DNA of 64,000 nt from Mesorhizobium sp. M7A.F.Ca.US.006.01.1.1 (GTDB lineage Bacteria; Pseudomonadota; Alphaproteobacteria; Rhizobiales; Rhizobiaceae), in the NCBI RefSeq assembly GCF_003997935.1, contig NZ_RZQL01000001.1, positions 39,066-103,065 on the forward strand, in the 5' to 3' direction. Numbering within the stretch: position 1 is the stretch's first letter; each line of letters opens with the position of its first letter. A program made the position numbers and the translations under genes. The notes under the pieces are model-generated. The model saw nothing but the letters and a program-made list of their open reading frames with translations. It ran no database searches and had not been told where the DNA came from. Positions 35,017-44,038 of this stretch are shown one piece after another.

Positions 35017-35155
35017 TTTCACTCCGATAGAGGGTTTTGTGAGTGGATGTTATCCCAAATATTCCGTTCGAGCCATCATCAAAACCGATTTGCCTCGGCA
35101 AATCCGGTTAGCCTTTCGGCACGTCAGCCATTCATGATTTGCGAGGAGGAAAACC

Positions 35156-35992
35156 ATGACGACGATGAGCGTTGCCGAATATGCCCGCGACTGCGCGGCG
35201 CAAGGATTGCGCGGTGACTATTCGGTCTGCCGCGCCGATTTCACCGTGTCCCAGGGTTACGATTACAGCGAAGAAGAGCAGGCGGTGTGGCGCACGCTGT
35301 GCGACCGCCAGACCAAATTGACGCGCAGGCTCGCCCACCATTCCTATCTCGACGGCGTCGAAAAACTTGGCCTGCTCGACCGTATTCCCGATTTCGACGA
35401 GGTCAGCGCCAAGCTGCGCAAATTGACCGGCTGGGAGATCGTCGCGGTGCCCGGTCTCATTCCCGCGGCCCCGTTTTTCGATCATCTCGCCGATCGCCGC
35501 TTCCCGGTCACCAACTGGCTGCGGACGAGGCAGGAGCTCGACTACATTGTCGAGCCCGACATGTTCCATGACTTCTTCGGCCACGTGCCGGCGCTGTCGC
35601 AACCGGTGTTCGCCGATTTCATGCAGATGTATGGCGAGAAGGCCGGCGACATCATCGCGCTGGGCGGCGACGAGATGATTTCCCGGCTCTACTGGTACAC
35701 GGCCGAATACGGCCTGATGCAGGAGGCCGGCCAGCCGCTAAAGGCCTTTGGCGCCGGCCTGATGTCGTCGTTTACCGAGCTGCAGTTCGCGGTCGAAGGC
35801 AATGACGCCCACCACGTGCCCTTCGACCTGGAAACGGTGATGCGCACCGGCTACGAGATCGACAAGTTCCAGCGCGCCTATTTCGTGCTGCCGTCCTTCG
35901 ACGCCTTGCGCGATGCCTTCCAGAGCGCCGATTTCGCGGCAATCGTCGCCCGCCGCAAGGACCAGCCGGCCCTCGATCCGGCGACGCTCTAG
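35156..35992 (+). CDS. phhA: Phenylalanine 4-monooxygenase
   Basis: A tetrahydropterin- and iron-dependent hydroxylase converting phenylalanine to tyrosine, the first step of phenylalanine breakdown. 278 residues. The iron-binding region is DMFHDFFGHVPAL (two His) with a Glu in YWYTAEYGLM. Also visible are PGLIPAAPFFDHLADRRFPVTNWLR and, near the end, FDLETVMRTGYEIDKFQRAYFV. GGAGGAAAA precedes the ATG. No pterin dehydratase (phhB) gene is adjacent. It is divergent from the Lrp gene. Confidence 0.95.
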   Translation: MTTMSVAEYARDCAAQGLRGDYSVCRADFTVSQGYDYSEEEQAVWRTLCDRQTKLTRRLAHHSYLDGVEKLGLLDRIPDFDEVSAKLRKLTGWEIVAVPGLIPAAPFFDHLADRRFPVTNWLRTRQELDYIVEPDMFHDFFGHVPALSQPVFADFMQMYGEKAGDIIALGGDEMISRLYWYTAEYGLMQEAGQPLKAFGAGLMSSFTELQFAVEGNDAHHVPFDLETVMRTGYEIDKFQRAYFVLPSFDALRDAFQSADFAAIVARRKDQPALDPATL

Positions 35993-36013
35993 GCAGCAGT
36001 TGCCCTGCAGCCG

Positions 36014-37453
36014 TCAGGCGGTGACCACCTTGCTCAGATGGTCGCCCAGCCGGCAGGCCAGCGCGGTGATCGTCGTCGTCGGGTTGCATTGGCCCGACGT
36101 GCAGAACACCGAGGAGCCGCCGACATAGAGATTGTCCATGCCGTGCACCTTGCAGTTGGCGTCGACCACGCTCTTGCTGACGTCGGTGCCCATGCGCGTG
36201 CCGCCCATGTGATGATGGCCCGCCGTCTCGTCGTTGGTCGGATAATCCTGACCATTGCTGATCCAGTCGGCAATACGCACGCGGCCGAGATTCTTCTCGA
36301 TCAGCGTCTTGCCGAACAGTCTGAGCCCTTCGAGCAGGGTGCGGCGCTCCATTTCCGATTTCTTCCAGTGCAATTCGATGCGTGGCACGCCGGCATGGTC
36401 GACATCGGTCTTCGACAACTCGATCTGGTTGGAGGCCAGCGGCGCCTGTTCCCAGGCGACGTAGAGCTGGGCGGCGCAGCGCAGTCTCTGACTGAGCTTG
36501 GAGGACATCCACTCGGCCATGTCGGGTGCCGTGCAGGCGAGGTCGGCGATAAGGCTCTTGACGCCGGGATACGGCGTCTCGATCAGCCGGATGCCGAAAT
36601 TCATGATCTGCAGCCGCTCCATGGCGGCAAGGGTCGGCGAGAAGAAGGCCTCATTGACGGCGTCGATCTCGAACGCGTTGTAGTCGGCCAGGATCGCGTT
36701 GCCGCCCTCGAAGGTCGGATGCTCCATCCAGTAGCGGCCAAGCGCCGTCGCATTCGGCACGACGCCGCCTTTCGAACGCTGGTTCGACCACAGAAGCAGC
36801 CGCGAATTCTCCAGCCCGCCGGTGCAGACGATGAAATAGTCGGCACTGAAGGAGCCGGCATCCTGCCCGTTCGACCACAGTCTGGCGCCCGTCACACGTT
36901 TGCCGTCGCCGGAAAGTTCGGTGGCACAAGTGTTGAGCACCACCGCGATGTTCTTGGCCTTGTCGAGTTCATCGCCGAACTTCTCGGCGAAGCGCACGGC
37001 CGGGCTCTTGATCAGCTGCACCCAGTGAATGTCGTCCGAGATCGGCACATCTGGCCGGAGGGCCGGAAGGTCGAGAATGTCGCGCACTTCCGGCAGATAG
37101 GGTTCGATGTCGGTGCGGCGGATCGGCCAGCCCGTATCGGGTACCCAGGCCTTCGGCTCGAAATCCTGCTTGTCGAGCACGCGGCACCAGCCGGCCCAGT
37201 GGTTGGAACTGCCGCCCATCAACCGCAGCCGGGTTATGTCGAGATCGAAATAAAAATCCCCGACCGTGCTGCCACGGTAAAAGTCCTGCGACTCGTCGCT
37301 GAATTCGCGCGGACCGGCCTCCATCACCACCACCGGAATGCCGGCCGCGCCAAGCTTGCGGGCAATGGTCGTGCCGGCCGGACCGGAGCCTAGGATGCAC
37401 ACTTTTGGGGTGAAGTTCGCGGCGCGATACGCCTCGTAGCTGTCGAAGATCAT
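36014..37453 (-). CDS. GMC-family FAD-dependent oxidoreductase (large subunit)
   Basis: 479 residues. The FAD loop VCILGSGPAGTTIARKLGAAG is near residue 18, and MGGSSNHWAGWCRV is the flavin-binding block of bacterial sugar/alcohol dehydrogenases. FIVCTGGLENSRLLL follows, and the C-terminal catalytic block has HHMGGTRMG and VGGSSVFCTSGQCNPTTTITALACRLGD. It has no signal peptide of its own. Its start overlaps the stop of a 58-residue Tat-signal gene (ATGA), which suggests that it is carried to the periplasm by that partner. The substrate (sugar, polyol or other alcohol) is unknown. Confidence 0.9.
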   Translation of the reverse strand: MIFDSYEAYRAANFTPKVCILGSGPAGTTIARKLGAAGIPVVVMEAGPREFSDESQDFYRGSTVGDFYFDLDITRLRLMGGSSNHWAGWCRVLDKQDFEPKAWVPDTGWPIRRTDIEPYLPEVRDILDLPALRPDVPISDDIHWVQLIKSPAVRFAEKFGDELDKAKNIAVVLNTCATELSGDGKRVTGARLWSNGQDAGSFSADYFIVCTGGLENSRLLLWSNQRSKGGVVPNATALGRYWMEHPTFEGGNAILADYNAFEIDAVNEAFFSPTLAAMERLQIMNFGIRLIETPYPGVKSLIADLACTAPDMAEWMSSKLSQRLRCAAQLYVAWEQAPLASNQIELSKTDVDHAGVPRIELHWKKSEMERRTLLEGLRLFGKTLIEKNLGRVRIADWISNGQDYPTNDETAGHHHMGGTRMGTDVSKSVVDANCKVHGMDNLYVGGSSVFCTSGQCNPTTTITALACRLGDHLSKVVTA

Positions 37454-37626
37454 GCCAGGTCGCCCCGCCTCAGAATCCAGCCATTGACCTCCACGATCTC
37501 GTTCGGGTCGGGCTCTGGACCGGCGGCATCGGCATCAGGCAGCTTGCGGAACAAAGACAGGGCAGGCAGTGCGATCAACGCCTGCACGAGCGCTCGGCGT
37601 GACATTTTCTTGATGAGGAAACTCAT
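37450..37626 (-). CDS. Tiny twin-arginine-signal protein coupled to the GMC oxidoreductase
   Basis: 58 residues. MSFLIKKMSRRALVQALIALPALS is a Tat-like leader (S-R-R-x-L) ending near ADA. The mature part is only about 25 residues and ends VNGWILRRGDLA. In FAD sugar dehydrogenases such as fructose or glucose dehydrogenase, a small Tat-bearing subunit escorts the leaderless flavoprotein. This one is far shorter than those. The 4-base overlap with the GMC gene implies coupled synthesis. The ATG at 37626 was chosen because the leader begins there. Confidence 0.7.
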   Translation of the reverse strand: MSFLIKKMSRRALVQALIALPALSLFRKLPDADAAGPEPDPNEIVEVNGWILRRGDLA

Positions 37627-37820
37627 GGCTGGTCTCTCGGCTGGGCTTCGGCACTGCATGGCGTTCCCAGAACGGCAATTCCCGGAACGACACATGCATC
37701 ACCGCGGAAGCCAGTATCGTGCCAAGTCTGGCCGCAAAGCAGTGAAAACCCGGCTAAGCGGTACAACCGAGTGCAAACAGCGTTAGAATTTCGTTAACGA
37801 GTTGGTTGTGGCGGATCGGA

Positions 37821-38582
37821 TCACGCCGCCTCGGAAATGCCGGTGTCGATGATCGTCAGGTTACGGCCCTGGTGCTTGGCCTGGTAGAGGCGCCGGTCGG
37901 CGGCGCGCATCAGCTCCGACACACTGGCTTCCTCGCCGCAGATGGTGCCGCCGATGCTGACCGTGAGCGGGATGGTCCGCTCGTCGACGGGCCGGAAGCG
38001 GATCAGCTCCACTTCGCGGCGAATGCGCTCGGCGACACGCTTGGCCTCCTGCTCGGTGGCGCCAACCAAAAAGGCGCCGAACTCCTCGCCGCCGATGCGG
38101 CCGAGCACATCGCCGCTGCGCACGCCGCGCTGGATCGCGCTGGCGATCAAAAGCAGCGCGTCATCGCCTGTCAGGTGGCCAAAATTATCGTTGATGGTCT
38201 TGAAGTGATCGGCATCGATGATCAGCAGCGCGCCGCGATCGGACTTGCGGCGCGAACCGTCGAGCGCGGCAAAGAAGCTTTCCCGGTTGAGCATGCCGGT
38301 CATGTCGTCGCGGCTCGCCTTTTCCGCCAGGCGGCGATGCGCGGCGGCGAGCTGGGCATGGGCTCGGGCGAGATCGCGATGCGCGTTTTTCAGCCTGTCG
38401 CTTTGCCAGAAAGTGCTTGCGCTAGCGGCCCACGCCAGCACCAGCGGACAGAGGGTGGAGGTCAGCCAGATCGTGCGGTTGACCGGAAATCCCATGGCCG
38501 GAACGATGATCAGGGTCAGCAGGAGAGAGGCCGCGACTGAGGCGAAAGCAACGGCGGCGGATCTCAGAATTATGCTGTTCAT
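37821..38582 (-). CDS. Membrane diguanylate cyclase (GGDEF)
   Basis: 253 residues. Two N-terminal membrane helices (about 7-30 and 37-57), a short coiled coil (NAHRDLARAHAQLAAAHRRLAEKA) and a GGDEF domain with GRIGGEEF, the active form. The inhibitory I-site RSGD lies exactly 5 residues before GGEEF, so the enzyme should be product-inhibited. It makes cyclic di-GMP from GTP and would influence motility and biofilm. The 194-base gap to the Tat-signal gene on the same strand leaves it as a separate unit. Confidence 0.93.
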   Translation of the reverse strand: MNSIILRSAAVAFASVAASLLLTLIIVPAMGFPVNRTIWLTSTLCPLVLAWAASASTFWQSDRLKNAHRDLARAHAQLAAAHRRLAEKASRDDMTGMLNRESFFAALDGSRRKSDRGALLIIDADHFKTINDNFGHLTGDDALLLIASAIQRGVRSGDVLGRIGGEEFGAFLVGATEQEAKRVAERIRREVELIRFRPVDERTIPLTVSIGGTICGEEASVSELMRAADRRLYQAKHQGRNLTIIDTGISEAA

Positions 38583-38742
38583 CGCTTGCTCCCACAGGAC
38601 TGCCTCTCTGCCAGCAAGCCCTGAAGGCCACCTTTCCCAGATGCCTAAAATTTGAATCGTGAGGCGATTTACGCAACCTCAACGAGCAGAAGTTGTGGAT
38701 AAAGTCGCTTTCGGAATGCGCGTTTCATGCCATAAGGAGCCC

Positions 38743-39468
38743 ATGACCACGCTCCCTGACCCCGCCCGCTTCGCCCATGTCACCGACTGGATCTTCGATC
38801 TCGACAACACGCTCTATCCGCATCATTCGAATCTGTTCTCGCAGATCGATGTCAAGATGACCGCCTATGTCGGCGAACTGCTGGCATTGCCGCGCGACGA
38901 AGCGCGCAAGTTGCAGAAGGAGCTCTACCGCGAATATGGCACGACGCTGAACGGGCTGATGACACGTCACGGCATCGACCCCGACGATTTCCTCGAGAAG
39001 GTCCACGACATCGACTATTCATGGCTGGTGCCCGATCCGGTTCTCGGCACCGCCATCCGCCAGCTGCCGGGCCGCAAGTTCATCTTCACCAATGGCGACC
39101 GCAGGCACGCCGAGCGCACCGCGCGCCAACTCGGCATCCTCGACCATTTCGACGACATCTTCGACATCGTCGCTGCGGGGCTCAATCCCAAGCCGGCGCG
39201 CCAGACCTACGAGAAGTTCGCCGAACTCCACGCCGTCACCGGCCACAATGCGGTGATGTTCGAAGACCTTGCCCGTAACCTTTCGGTGCCGAAGTCGCTC
39301 GGCATGACCACGGTGCTTATCGTGCCGCGCAATTTCGAGCCGACCTTTTCCGAGATCTGGGAGCGCGACCCGGCCAATGAGGACGATGTCGATTTCGTCA
39401 CCGACGATCTGGCGGGGTTTCTGACGGCGATTGTGGAGGGGGATGGAAGAGGGGAATTGAAGAATTGA
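38743..39468 (+). CDS. HAD-superfamily pyrimidine 5'-nucleotidase-like phosphatase
   Basis: 241 residues, with motif I WIFDLDNTLYPH, motif II IFTNGDRRHAERTARQLGI, a Lys in NPKPARQTYEKF and motif IV MFEDLARNLSVPKSLGM. It matches the Sdt1/YjjG-like pyrimidine 5'-nucleotidase group, which is always found near argB and dapD in rhizobia. It dephosphorylates nucleoside monophosphates. The ATG at 38743 has AAGGAG just 3-4 bases before it, and an in-frame ATG 84 bases upstream was rejected. The last codons (GELKN) run into an intergenic dyad. Confidence 0.9.
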   Translation: MTTLPDPARFAHVTDWIFDLDNTLYPHHSNLFSQIDVKMTAYVGELLALPRDEARKLQKELYREYGTTLNGLMTRHGIDPDDFLEKVHDIDYSWLVPDPVLGTAIRQLPGRKFIFTNGDRRHAERTARQLGILDHFDDIFDIVAAGLNPKPARQTYEKFAELHAVTGHNAVMFEDLARNLSVPKSLGMTTVLIVPRNFEPTFSEIWERDPANEDDVDFVTDDLAGFLTAIVEGDGRGELKN

Positions 39469-39524
39469 AGAATGAAGGACGGTCTCTACGGATCAATTCC
39501 CCCAGTCCCCCAGTTCTTCAATTC
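39454..39524. repeat. Long inverted repeat between convergent genes
   Basis: GAATTGAAGAA at 39454 pairs with TTCTTCAATTC ending at 39524. The left arm is itself repeated in tandem (GAATTGAAGAATTGAAGAAT). It lies between the nucleotidase and LOG genes and may act as a terminator for both. Confidence 0.6.
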
Positions 39525-39533
39525 GTCACTTTC

Positions 39534-40379
39534 CTACTCCCCTAGCTTGTAGAACCGGCTGATGATCCCCCAGGCTTCATCGGCGGTGTCGACGAAGTCG
39601 ATGATGTCCTGGTCGCCGGGGCTGATCGTGCCCTGCTCGGCGAGGAAATCGAGATCGATCGCCCGCTTCCAGAAGGATTTGCCGAACAGGATCACCGGCA
39701 CGCGCTCCATGCGCCCTGTCTGGATCAGGGTCAGCGTCTCGAAGAATTCGTCCATCGTGCCGAAGCCGCCCGGAAACACCGCGACCGCCTTGGCGCGCAT
39801 GACGAAATGCATCTTGCGGATAGCGAAATAATGGAAGTTGAAGCAGAGCTCCGGCGTCACATAGATGTTCGGCGCCTGCTCGTGCGGCAGGACAATGTTG
39901 AGGCCGATCGACGGCGCGCCGACATCGTCGGCACCGCGGTTTCCCGCTTCCATCACGCCGGGCCCGCCGCCGGTCACCACGACATATTCGCGGTAATAGG
40001 AGGTAGCCGACTGCTGCGAGCAGAGGCGGGCGAATTTGCGCGCTTCCTCGTAGTATTTGCTGTTCTCCTCGAGGTTCTTCTTCTGCGTCTCGTTCTTGGC
40101 CGCCCAGGCCTCGCCGCCGGGTTCCGGCAGCCGCGCGCCGCCGAACAGGATCACCGTCGAGCGGATGCCGCGTTCGGCCAGGATCATTTCCGGTTTCAGG
40201 AGTTCGAGCTGCAGCCTGACCGCGCGCAACTCGCGCCGCGTCATGAAGTCGGGATCGTTCCAGGCGAGCCGGTAGGTTTCGGCACGCGTCTGCGGCGTGT
40301 CCGGCACGCTCTTCGACCGCTCCAGATCCTCGTCCGAATGCGGCAGCGGAGTCCACCCCGCCTTTTCCATAGGAGTCAT
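39534..40379 (-). CDS. LOG-family protein (TIGR00730 Rossmann-fold nucleotide hydrolase)
   Basis: 281 residues. It has the lysine-decarboxylase-like/LOG signatures GGGPGVMEAGNRGA and PGGFGTMDEFFETLTLIQTGR, and an N-terminal extension of about 70 residues. The family hydrolyses nucleoside 5'-monophosphates to base and ribose 5-phosphate, and includes cytokinin-activating enzymes. The longer form with IRKMHFVMRAKAVAVFPGG resembles PpnN/YgdH-type housekeeping enzymes in part. Function here is unproven. It converges with the HAD nucleotidase gene, so both neighbours act on nucleotides. Confidence 0.88.
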   Translation of the reverse strand: MTPMEKAGWTPLPHSDEDLERSKSVPDTPQTRAETYRLAWNDPDFMTRRELRAVRLQLELLKPEMILAERGIRSTVILFGGARLPEPGGEAWAAKNETQKKNLEENSKYYEEARKFARLCSQQSATSYYREYVVVTGGGPGVMEAGNRGADDVGAPSIGLNIVLPHEQAPNIYVTPELCFNFHYFAIRKMHFVMRAKAVAVFPGGFGTMDEFFETLTLIQTGRMERVPVILFGKSFWKRAIDLDFLAEQGTISPGDQDIIDFVDTADEAWGIISRFYKLGE

Positions 40380-40521
40380 AACTACCCGTCCAATTCCCTT
40401 AACTGCGCCGTCCCGTGACGCACACGCGATTGACCCCCATTAAGCCTTAACATAGGGTCCGCGCGACTTTCAAAACAGGTTAAGGCGCAGCCCCTTAACA
40501 GCTTGGTAATGGAGCGAATTC

Positions 40522-41376
40522 ATGTCGAAGCCCGATCTGGCGAGCCTCGAAAAGACCATCGAGAAGGCCTTCGAGGAACGCGACGCGATTTCGACTGCGA
40601 CGCGCGGCGAAACGCGCGATGCCATCCAGTCGGCGCTCGACCTGCTTGACCGCGGCGCCGTCCGCGTCGCCGAGCGGCAGGCCGACGGCAAGTGGCATGT
40701 CAACCAGTGGCTGAAGAAGGCCGTGCTGTTGTCCTTCCGGCTCAACCCGATGGAGATCATCAAGGGTGGTCCCGGCGAAGCGATGTGGTGGGACAAGGTG
40801 CCGTCGAAGTTCGATGGCTGGGGCGCTGTCGACTTCGAAAAGGCGGGCTTTCGTGCCGTGCCGGGGTCGATCGTGCGTCGCTCGGCCTATATCGCGCCGG
40901 GCGCCGTGCTGATGCCGTCCTTCGTCAATGTCGGCGCCTATGTCGATACAGGCACCATGATCGACACCTGGGTCGGGGTAGGCTCCTGTGCCCAGATCGG
41001 CAAGAACGTGCATCTTTCCGGCGGCGTCGGCATCGGCGGCGTGCTGGAGCCGATGCAGGCCGGCCCGACCATCATAGAGGACAATTGCTTCATCGGCGCG
41101 CGCTCAGAAGTGGTCGAGGGCTGCATCGTGCGCGAAGGCTCGGTGCTCGGCATGGGCGTCTTCATCGGCCAGTCTACCAAGATCGTCGACCGCGCCACCG
41201 GCGAGATTTTCTATGGCGAAGTGCCGCCGAATTCCGTCGTCGTCGCCGGAACGATGCCGGGCAAGCCCTTTCCGAACGGCGAGCCGGGTCCGAGCCTCTA
41301 CTGCGCCGTCATCGTCAAGCGCGTCGATGCCAAGACGCGCTCCAAGACCTCGATCAACGAATTGCTGCGCGATTGA
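40522..41376 (+). CDS. dapD: Tetrahydrodipicolinate N-succinyltransferase
   Basis: Lysine/diaminopimelate pathway: succinyl-CoA-dependent acylation of tetrahydrodipicolinate. 284 residues. The N-terminal helical part ends with [25 protein letters not shown]. The left-handed beta-helix hexapeptides ([56 protein letters not shown]) follow, and the C-terminus covers the active site ([25 protein letters not shown]). GGAGCG is 6-7 bases before the ATG. dapE, the next-but-one enzyme, is 2.7 kb downstream. Confidence 0.97.
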   Translation: MSKPDLASLEKTIEKAFEERDAISTATRGETRDAIQSALDLLDRGAVRVAERQADGKWHVNQWLKKAVLLSFRLNPMEIIKGGPGEAMWWDKVPSKFDGWGAVDFEKAGFRAVPGSIVRRSAYIAPGAVLMPSFVNVGAYVDTGTMIDTWVGVGSCAQIGKNVHLSGGVGIGGVLEPMQAGPTIIEDNCFIGARSEVVEGCIVREGSVLGMGVFIGQSTKIVDRATGEIFYGEVPPNSVVVAGTMPGKPFPNGEPGPSLYCAVIVKRVDAKTRSKTSINELLRD

Positions 41377-41448
41377 TCTTTGCGCGAAGCGAGCGCACCT
41401 TCCGCCGGCGCGACAATCGGTCGCGCTGGTTCAATATGGAGGGGTGAC

Positions 41449-41811
41449 ATGGACTGGAAGTATCTGCTCACAAGCTTTGATGGTCGCATCAATCGGGGCA
41501 AGTTCTGGGCCGCGATCGGCGTTTTCATCGTCATTGGCATCGTTGCCTTCATTCTCGATGCGATCCTCGGTACACGCATCACCACCGCCAGTGGCGCCCA
41601 GATCGGCATCATCGGCATTCTCATCGCTCTTGCCTCGATCTATTTCGCACTCGCAGTCTACGCCAAGCGCTGGCATGATCGCGGCAAGTCGGGTTGGTGG
41701 AGCCTGATCATGCTGGTGCCATTGATTGGCCCGATCTGGTTTCTGGTGGAATGCGGCATTCTCGAAGGCGCCAGGGGCGCCAATCAATATGGACCGGACC
41801 CGCTTGCCTGA
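41449..41811 (+). CDS. DUF805 membrane protein
   Basis: 120 residues with the DUF805 hallmarks: LLTSFDGRINRGKFWAAIGVFI, AVYAKRWHDRGKSGWWSLIMLVPLIGPIWFLVECGIL, and the end GANQYGPDP. Three or four membrane helices. The family is of unknown function. The ATG at 41449 has GGAGGGG before it. It lies 72 bases after dapD and overlaps a second DUF805 gene by 23 bases. Confidence 0.9.
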   Translation: MDWKYLLTSFDGRINRGKFWAAIGVFIVIGIVAFILDAILGTRITTASGAQIGIIGILIALASIYFALAVYAKRWHDRGKSGWWSLIMLVPLIGPIWFLVECGILEGARGANQYGPDPLA

Positions 41812-42181
41812 CAGATCAGATCTCACCTGGCTTTTCTTCAAAACCTCGGGCCGCGTCAGTCGCGCGGCCTATTTTCTTGGCGGGTTGCTCGTCGCCATCA
41901 TCCAGGCCTTCCCGCTCTACCGCTTCACGCTGGTGCCGGAAGGTTCGGCCGAGAGCAACATGTGGTCGTTCATCTTCTTCGTCGCCTTCATCGCCTCGCT
42001 GTGGTCGAACATCGCCCTGGCGGTGAAGCGGCTGCACGATTTGGACAAGCCGGGCATTGCGGCGCTGATCCTGTTCGTGCCGGTGGTCTCGATCGTCGCC
42101 TTCCTTGTGTTGTGCCTGTTTCCGGGGCAGCCTGGACCCAACCGCTATGGCCGGCGCACCAACGAGCCGGCACAACCCTGA
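41789..42181 (+). CDS. Second DUF805 membrane protein
   Basis: 130 residues, a diverged tandem paralogue of the preceding protein: FFKTSGRVSRAAYFLGGLLVAI, NIALAVKRLHDLDKPGIAALILFVPVVSIVAFLVLCLF, and the end GPNRYGRRTNEP. It is about 15 residues longer at the front than the core needs. The start lies inside the first DUF805 gene (23-base overlap), so synthesis is probably coupled and the two may form a heteromer. Confidence 0.85.
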   Translation: MDRTRLPDRSDLTWLFFKTSGRVSRAAYFLGGLLVAIIQAFPLYRFTLVPEGSAESNMWSFIFFVAFIASLWSNIALAVKRLHDLDKPGIAALILFVPVVSIVAFLVLCLFPGQPGPNRYGRRTNEPAQP

Positions 42182-42194
42182 GGTTCGATCGGAC

Positions 42195-42968
42195 ATGCGC
42201 TACCGTACGCTTGATCCGAAGCTGATCATCGAGACCGCGGAACGGCTGGAGACGCGCGTTGCGGAGCGCTTCCCCGATGCCGGGCTGCGCGGCGTTGCCG
42301 CCGAACTGGTCTCGCTGTCGCGCGATCTGGCACAGGGCGCCAAGGCCCTGGAAGCGCCGATCTGGTGGCTGCGTAGCCTCATCGTCGCCGCTGTCGTTGC
42401 CGGCGCGTTGATGTTCATCTTCGTCGGCACCGTCCTGCCATTCGACCGCATTTCCAAACCCGGTGATGCCGTCCAGTCGGTGCAAGGCATCGAAGCTTCG
42501 CTCAACATGTTCATCCTCGCCATTGTCGGATTTCTCGCCTTGATCCGCTCCGAGGAGCGCATCAAGCGCAAGCAGGTCTTTCGCCAGCTGCATAGCCTGC
42601 GCTCGCTGATCCACGTCATCGACATGCACCAGCTGACCAAGGATCCAGCGGCGCTGTCGGCCGATTTCAAGCCGACGTCGCATTCGCCCGCCCGCATCAC
42701 CAATGCCGCCGACCTGGCGCGTTACCTCGACTATTGCTCCGAAATGCTGTCGATCACCGGCAAGATCGCCGCATTGTTCGCGCAGTCGGTCAATGACGAC
42801 GTGGTCATCGACGGCGTCAACGACATCGAGAACCTGGCGTCCAACCTGTCGCGGAAAATCTGGCAGAAGATCACGTTGATCGACGGCCGGCCGGTGCAAC
42901 AATCTGCTCCGGCGCCAGGCCCGGCGAGCCAAGCCGCTCCGCTTCCGCCGCACGCACCAAGGCGGTGA
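42195..42968 (+). CDS. Membrane protein with two helices, unknown function
   Basis: 257 residues. After about 65 residues come two membrane segments: WWLRSLIVAAVVAGALMFIFVGTV and GIEASLNMFILAIVGFLALI. A cytoplasmic, mostly helical domain follows (RIKRKQVFRQLHSLRSLIHVIDMHQL). The C-terminus is Pro/Ala-rich. I do not recognise a named family, although homologues probably occur in this position in related rhizobia. It starts 13 bases after the second DUF805 gene. Its last 98 bases overlap the 3' end of the opposite-strand reductase gene. Confidence 0.75.
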   Translation: MRYRTLDPKLIIETAERLETRVAERFPDAGLRGVAAELVSLSRDLAQGAKALEAPIWWLRSLIVAAVVAGALMFIFVGTVLPFDRISKPGDAVQSVQGIEASLNMFILAIVGFLALIRSEERIKRKQVFRQLHSLRSLIHVIDMHQLTKDPAALSADFKPTSHSPARITNAADLARYLDYCSEMLSITGKIAALFAQSVNDDVVIDGVNDIENLASNLSRKIWQKITLIDGRPVQQSAPAPGPASQAAPLPPHAPRR

Positions 42969-43911
42969 TCCGCTGAACTGTGGGCACCGGCGTGCCGGCT
43001 TTTTCCGCCAGCCGCAGGACGGCGCCCTGCAAATCATCGATCTCCGTCGGCCGGCCGCGCTGCAAATCGTCCCACATCGACGAGCGCGCCTGCGGGTCGA
43101 TCGCCAGCATGCGCCGTGCCAGCAGCTTGAACAGCCAGTCCGGCAGCCTGAGCACTTTCGGCAGCAGCGCCGGCCGCAGGCCGGCGATCCGCGCCGGCTC
43201 GATGCCGGACCCTTTCATCGCCGTCAGCGCCTCGTCGATCTGGCTGGCCAGGATCAGCCGCCAGCGCCGATCGGCCAGTTCGGTCGCCAGCGGCAGGCCG
43301 GAAAGCGCCACCAGCGCGTTGTTCAAATTCATCAGCAGCTTGCCCCACAGCACGGCTTTCATGTCGCCATGGGCTTCGACCGCAAACCCTTCGACGCCAA
43401 GCAGGCCGACCAGGCCGGCGGCGCCATCCTCGACCATTACCGTGCCGTCGCTGGCGCGGCGCACGCGCAGCGGCAGCTCGCCATCCGGGGACTGCACCAC
43501 ATTGAACGGCACCATGCCGGCCAGCACCGTACGTCCGGAAAGTCCAGCGCGCAGCCTGTCGGCATTATCGACACCGTTCTGCAGGCTGATCACCATGGCG
43601 TCGGGCCGGGCATGGGCTTTGATAAGATCCGCCATGTCCTGCGTCGCGCCGCTCTTGACCGTGACCAGGATCACGTCCGCCAGCGGCAAAGCGGCGGCCG
43701 GATCGGCGGTGACGGAAAGCGCCTCCGGCCTGATCGAGCGATCGCGGCCCTCGAGGTCGCTGACCCGCAATCCGTCCTGCCGCAACGCTGCCTCGATGCG
43801 CGGCCGCGCCAGCAGAATGACCTCTCGGCCGGCCAGCGCCAGGCAGCCGCCGGCGTAGCAGCCGATGCTGCCGGCACCGGCTATGACGATCCGTTTGTCC
43901 TTGTCTGCCAT
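42871..43911 (-). CDS. PanE/ApbA-family 2-dehydropantoate 2-reductase-like enzyme (second paralogue)
   Basis: 346 residues. The Rossmann loop is IVIAGAGSIGCYAGGCLALAG, then ILVTVKSGATQDM, SLQNGVDNADRL and the catalytic region KAVLWGKLLMNLNNALVALSG. The C-terminal signature is SSMWDDLQRGRPTEIDDLQGAV. It is longer than the paralogue at 2288 and not close to it in sequence, so the two probably act on different 2-oxo acids. Either could supply pantoate. It is transcribed against the surrounding dap genes. The ATG at 43911 was chosen over one 24 bases upstream. Confidence 0.86.
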   Translation of the reverse strand: MADKDKRIVIAGAGSIGCYAGGCLALAGREVILLARPRIEAALRQDGLRVSDLEGRDRSIRPEALSVTADPAAALPLADVILVTVKSGATQDMADLIKAHARPDAMVISLQNGVDNADRLRAGLSGRTVLAGMVPFNVVQSPDGELPLRVRRASDGTVMVEDGAAGLVGLLGVEGFAVEAHGDMKAVLWGKLLMNLNNALVALSGLPLATELADRRWRLILASQIDEALTAMKGSGIEPARIAGLRPALLPKVLRLPDWLFKLLARRMLAIDPQARSSMWDDLQRGRPTEIDDLQGAVLRLAEKAGTPVPTVQRITALVRAAEAERLGSPGLAPEQIVAPAGRRST

Positions 43912-44038
43912 CCTGTCGCCCGCGCCGGGTCGCAACTATACGACATGAAAACCATAATATCGGCGGTATCGCCAGCCATGAGGCTGGCCTCTATGTCTGG
44001 CCGTGACAGGCCCTGCGCTTTCGACTATCGCTTTTGCC

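Noticed and set aside
38659..38742. Upstream extended start for the HAD nucleotidase
   Set aside because: The extra 28 residues are not family-like, and the ATG at 38743 follows an AAGGAG site.
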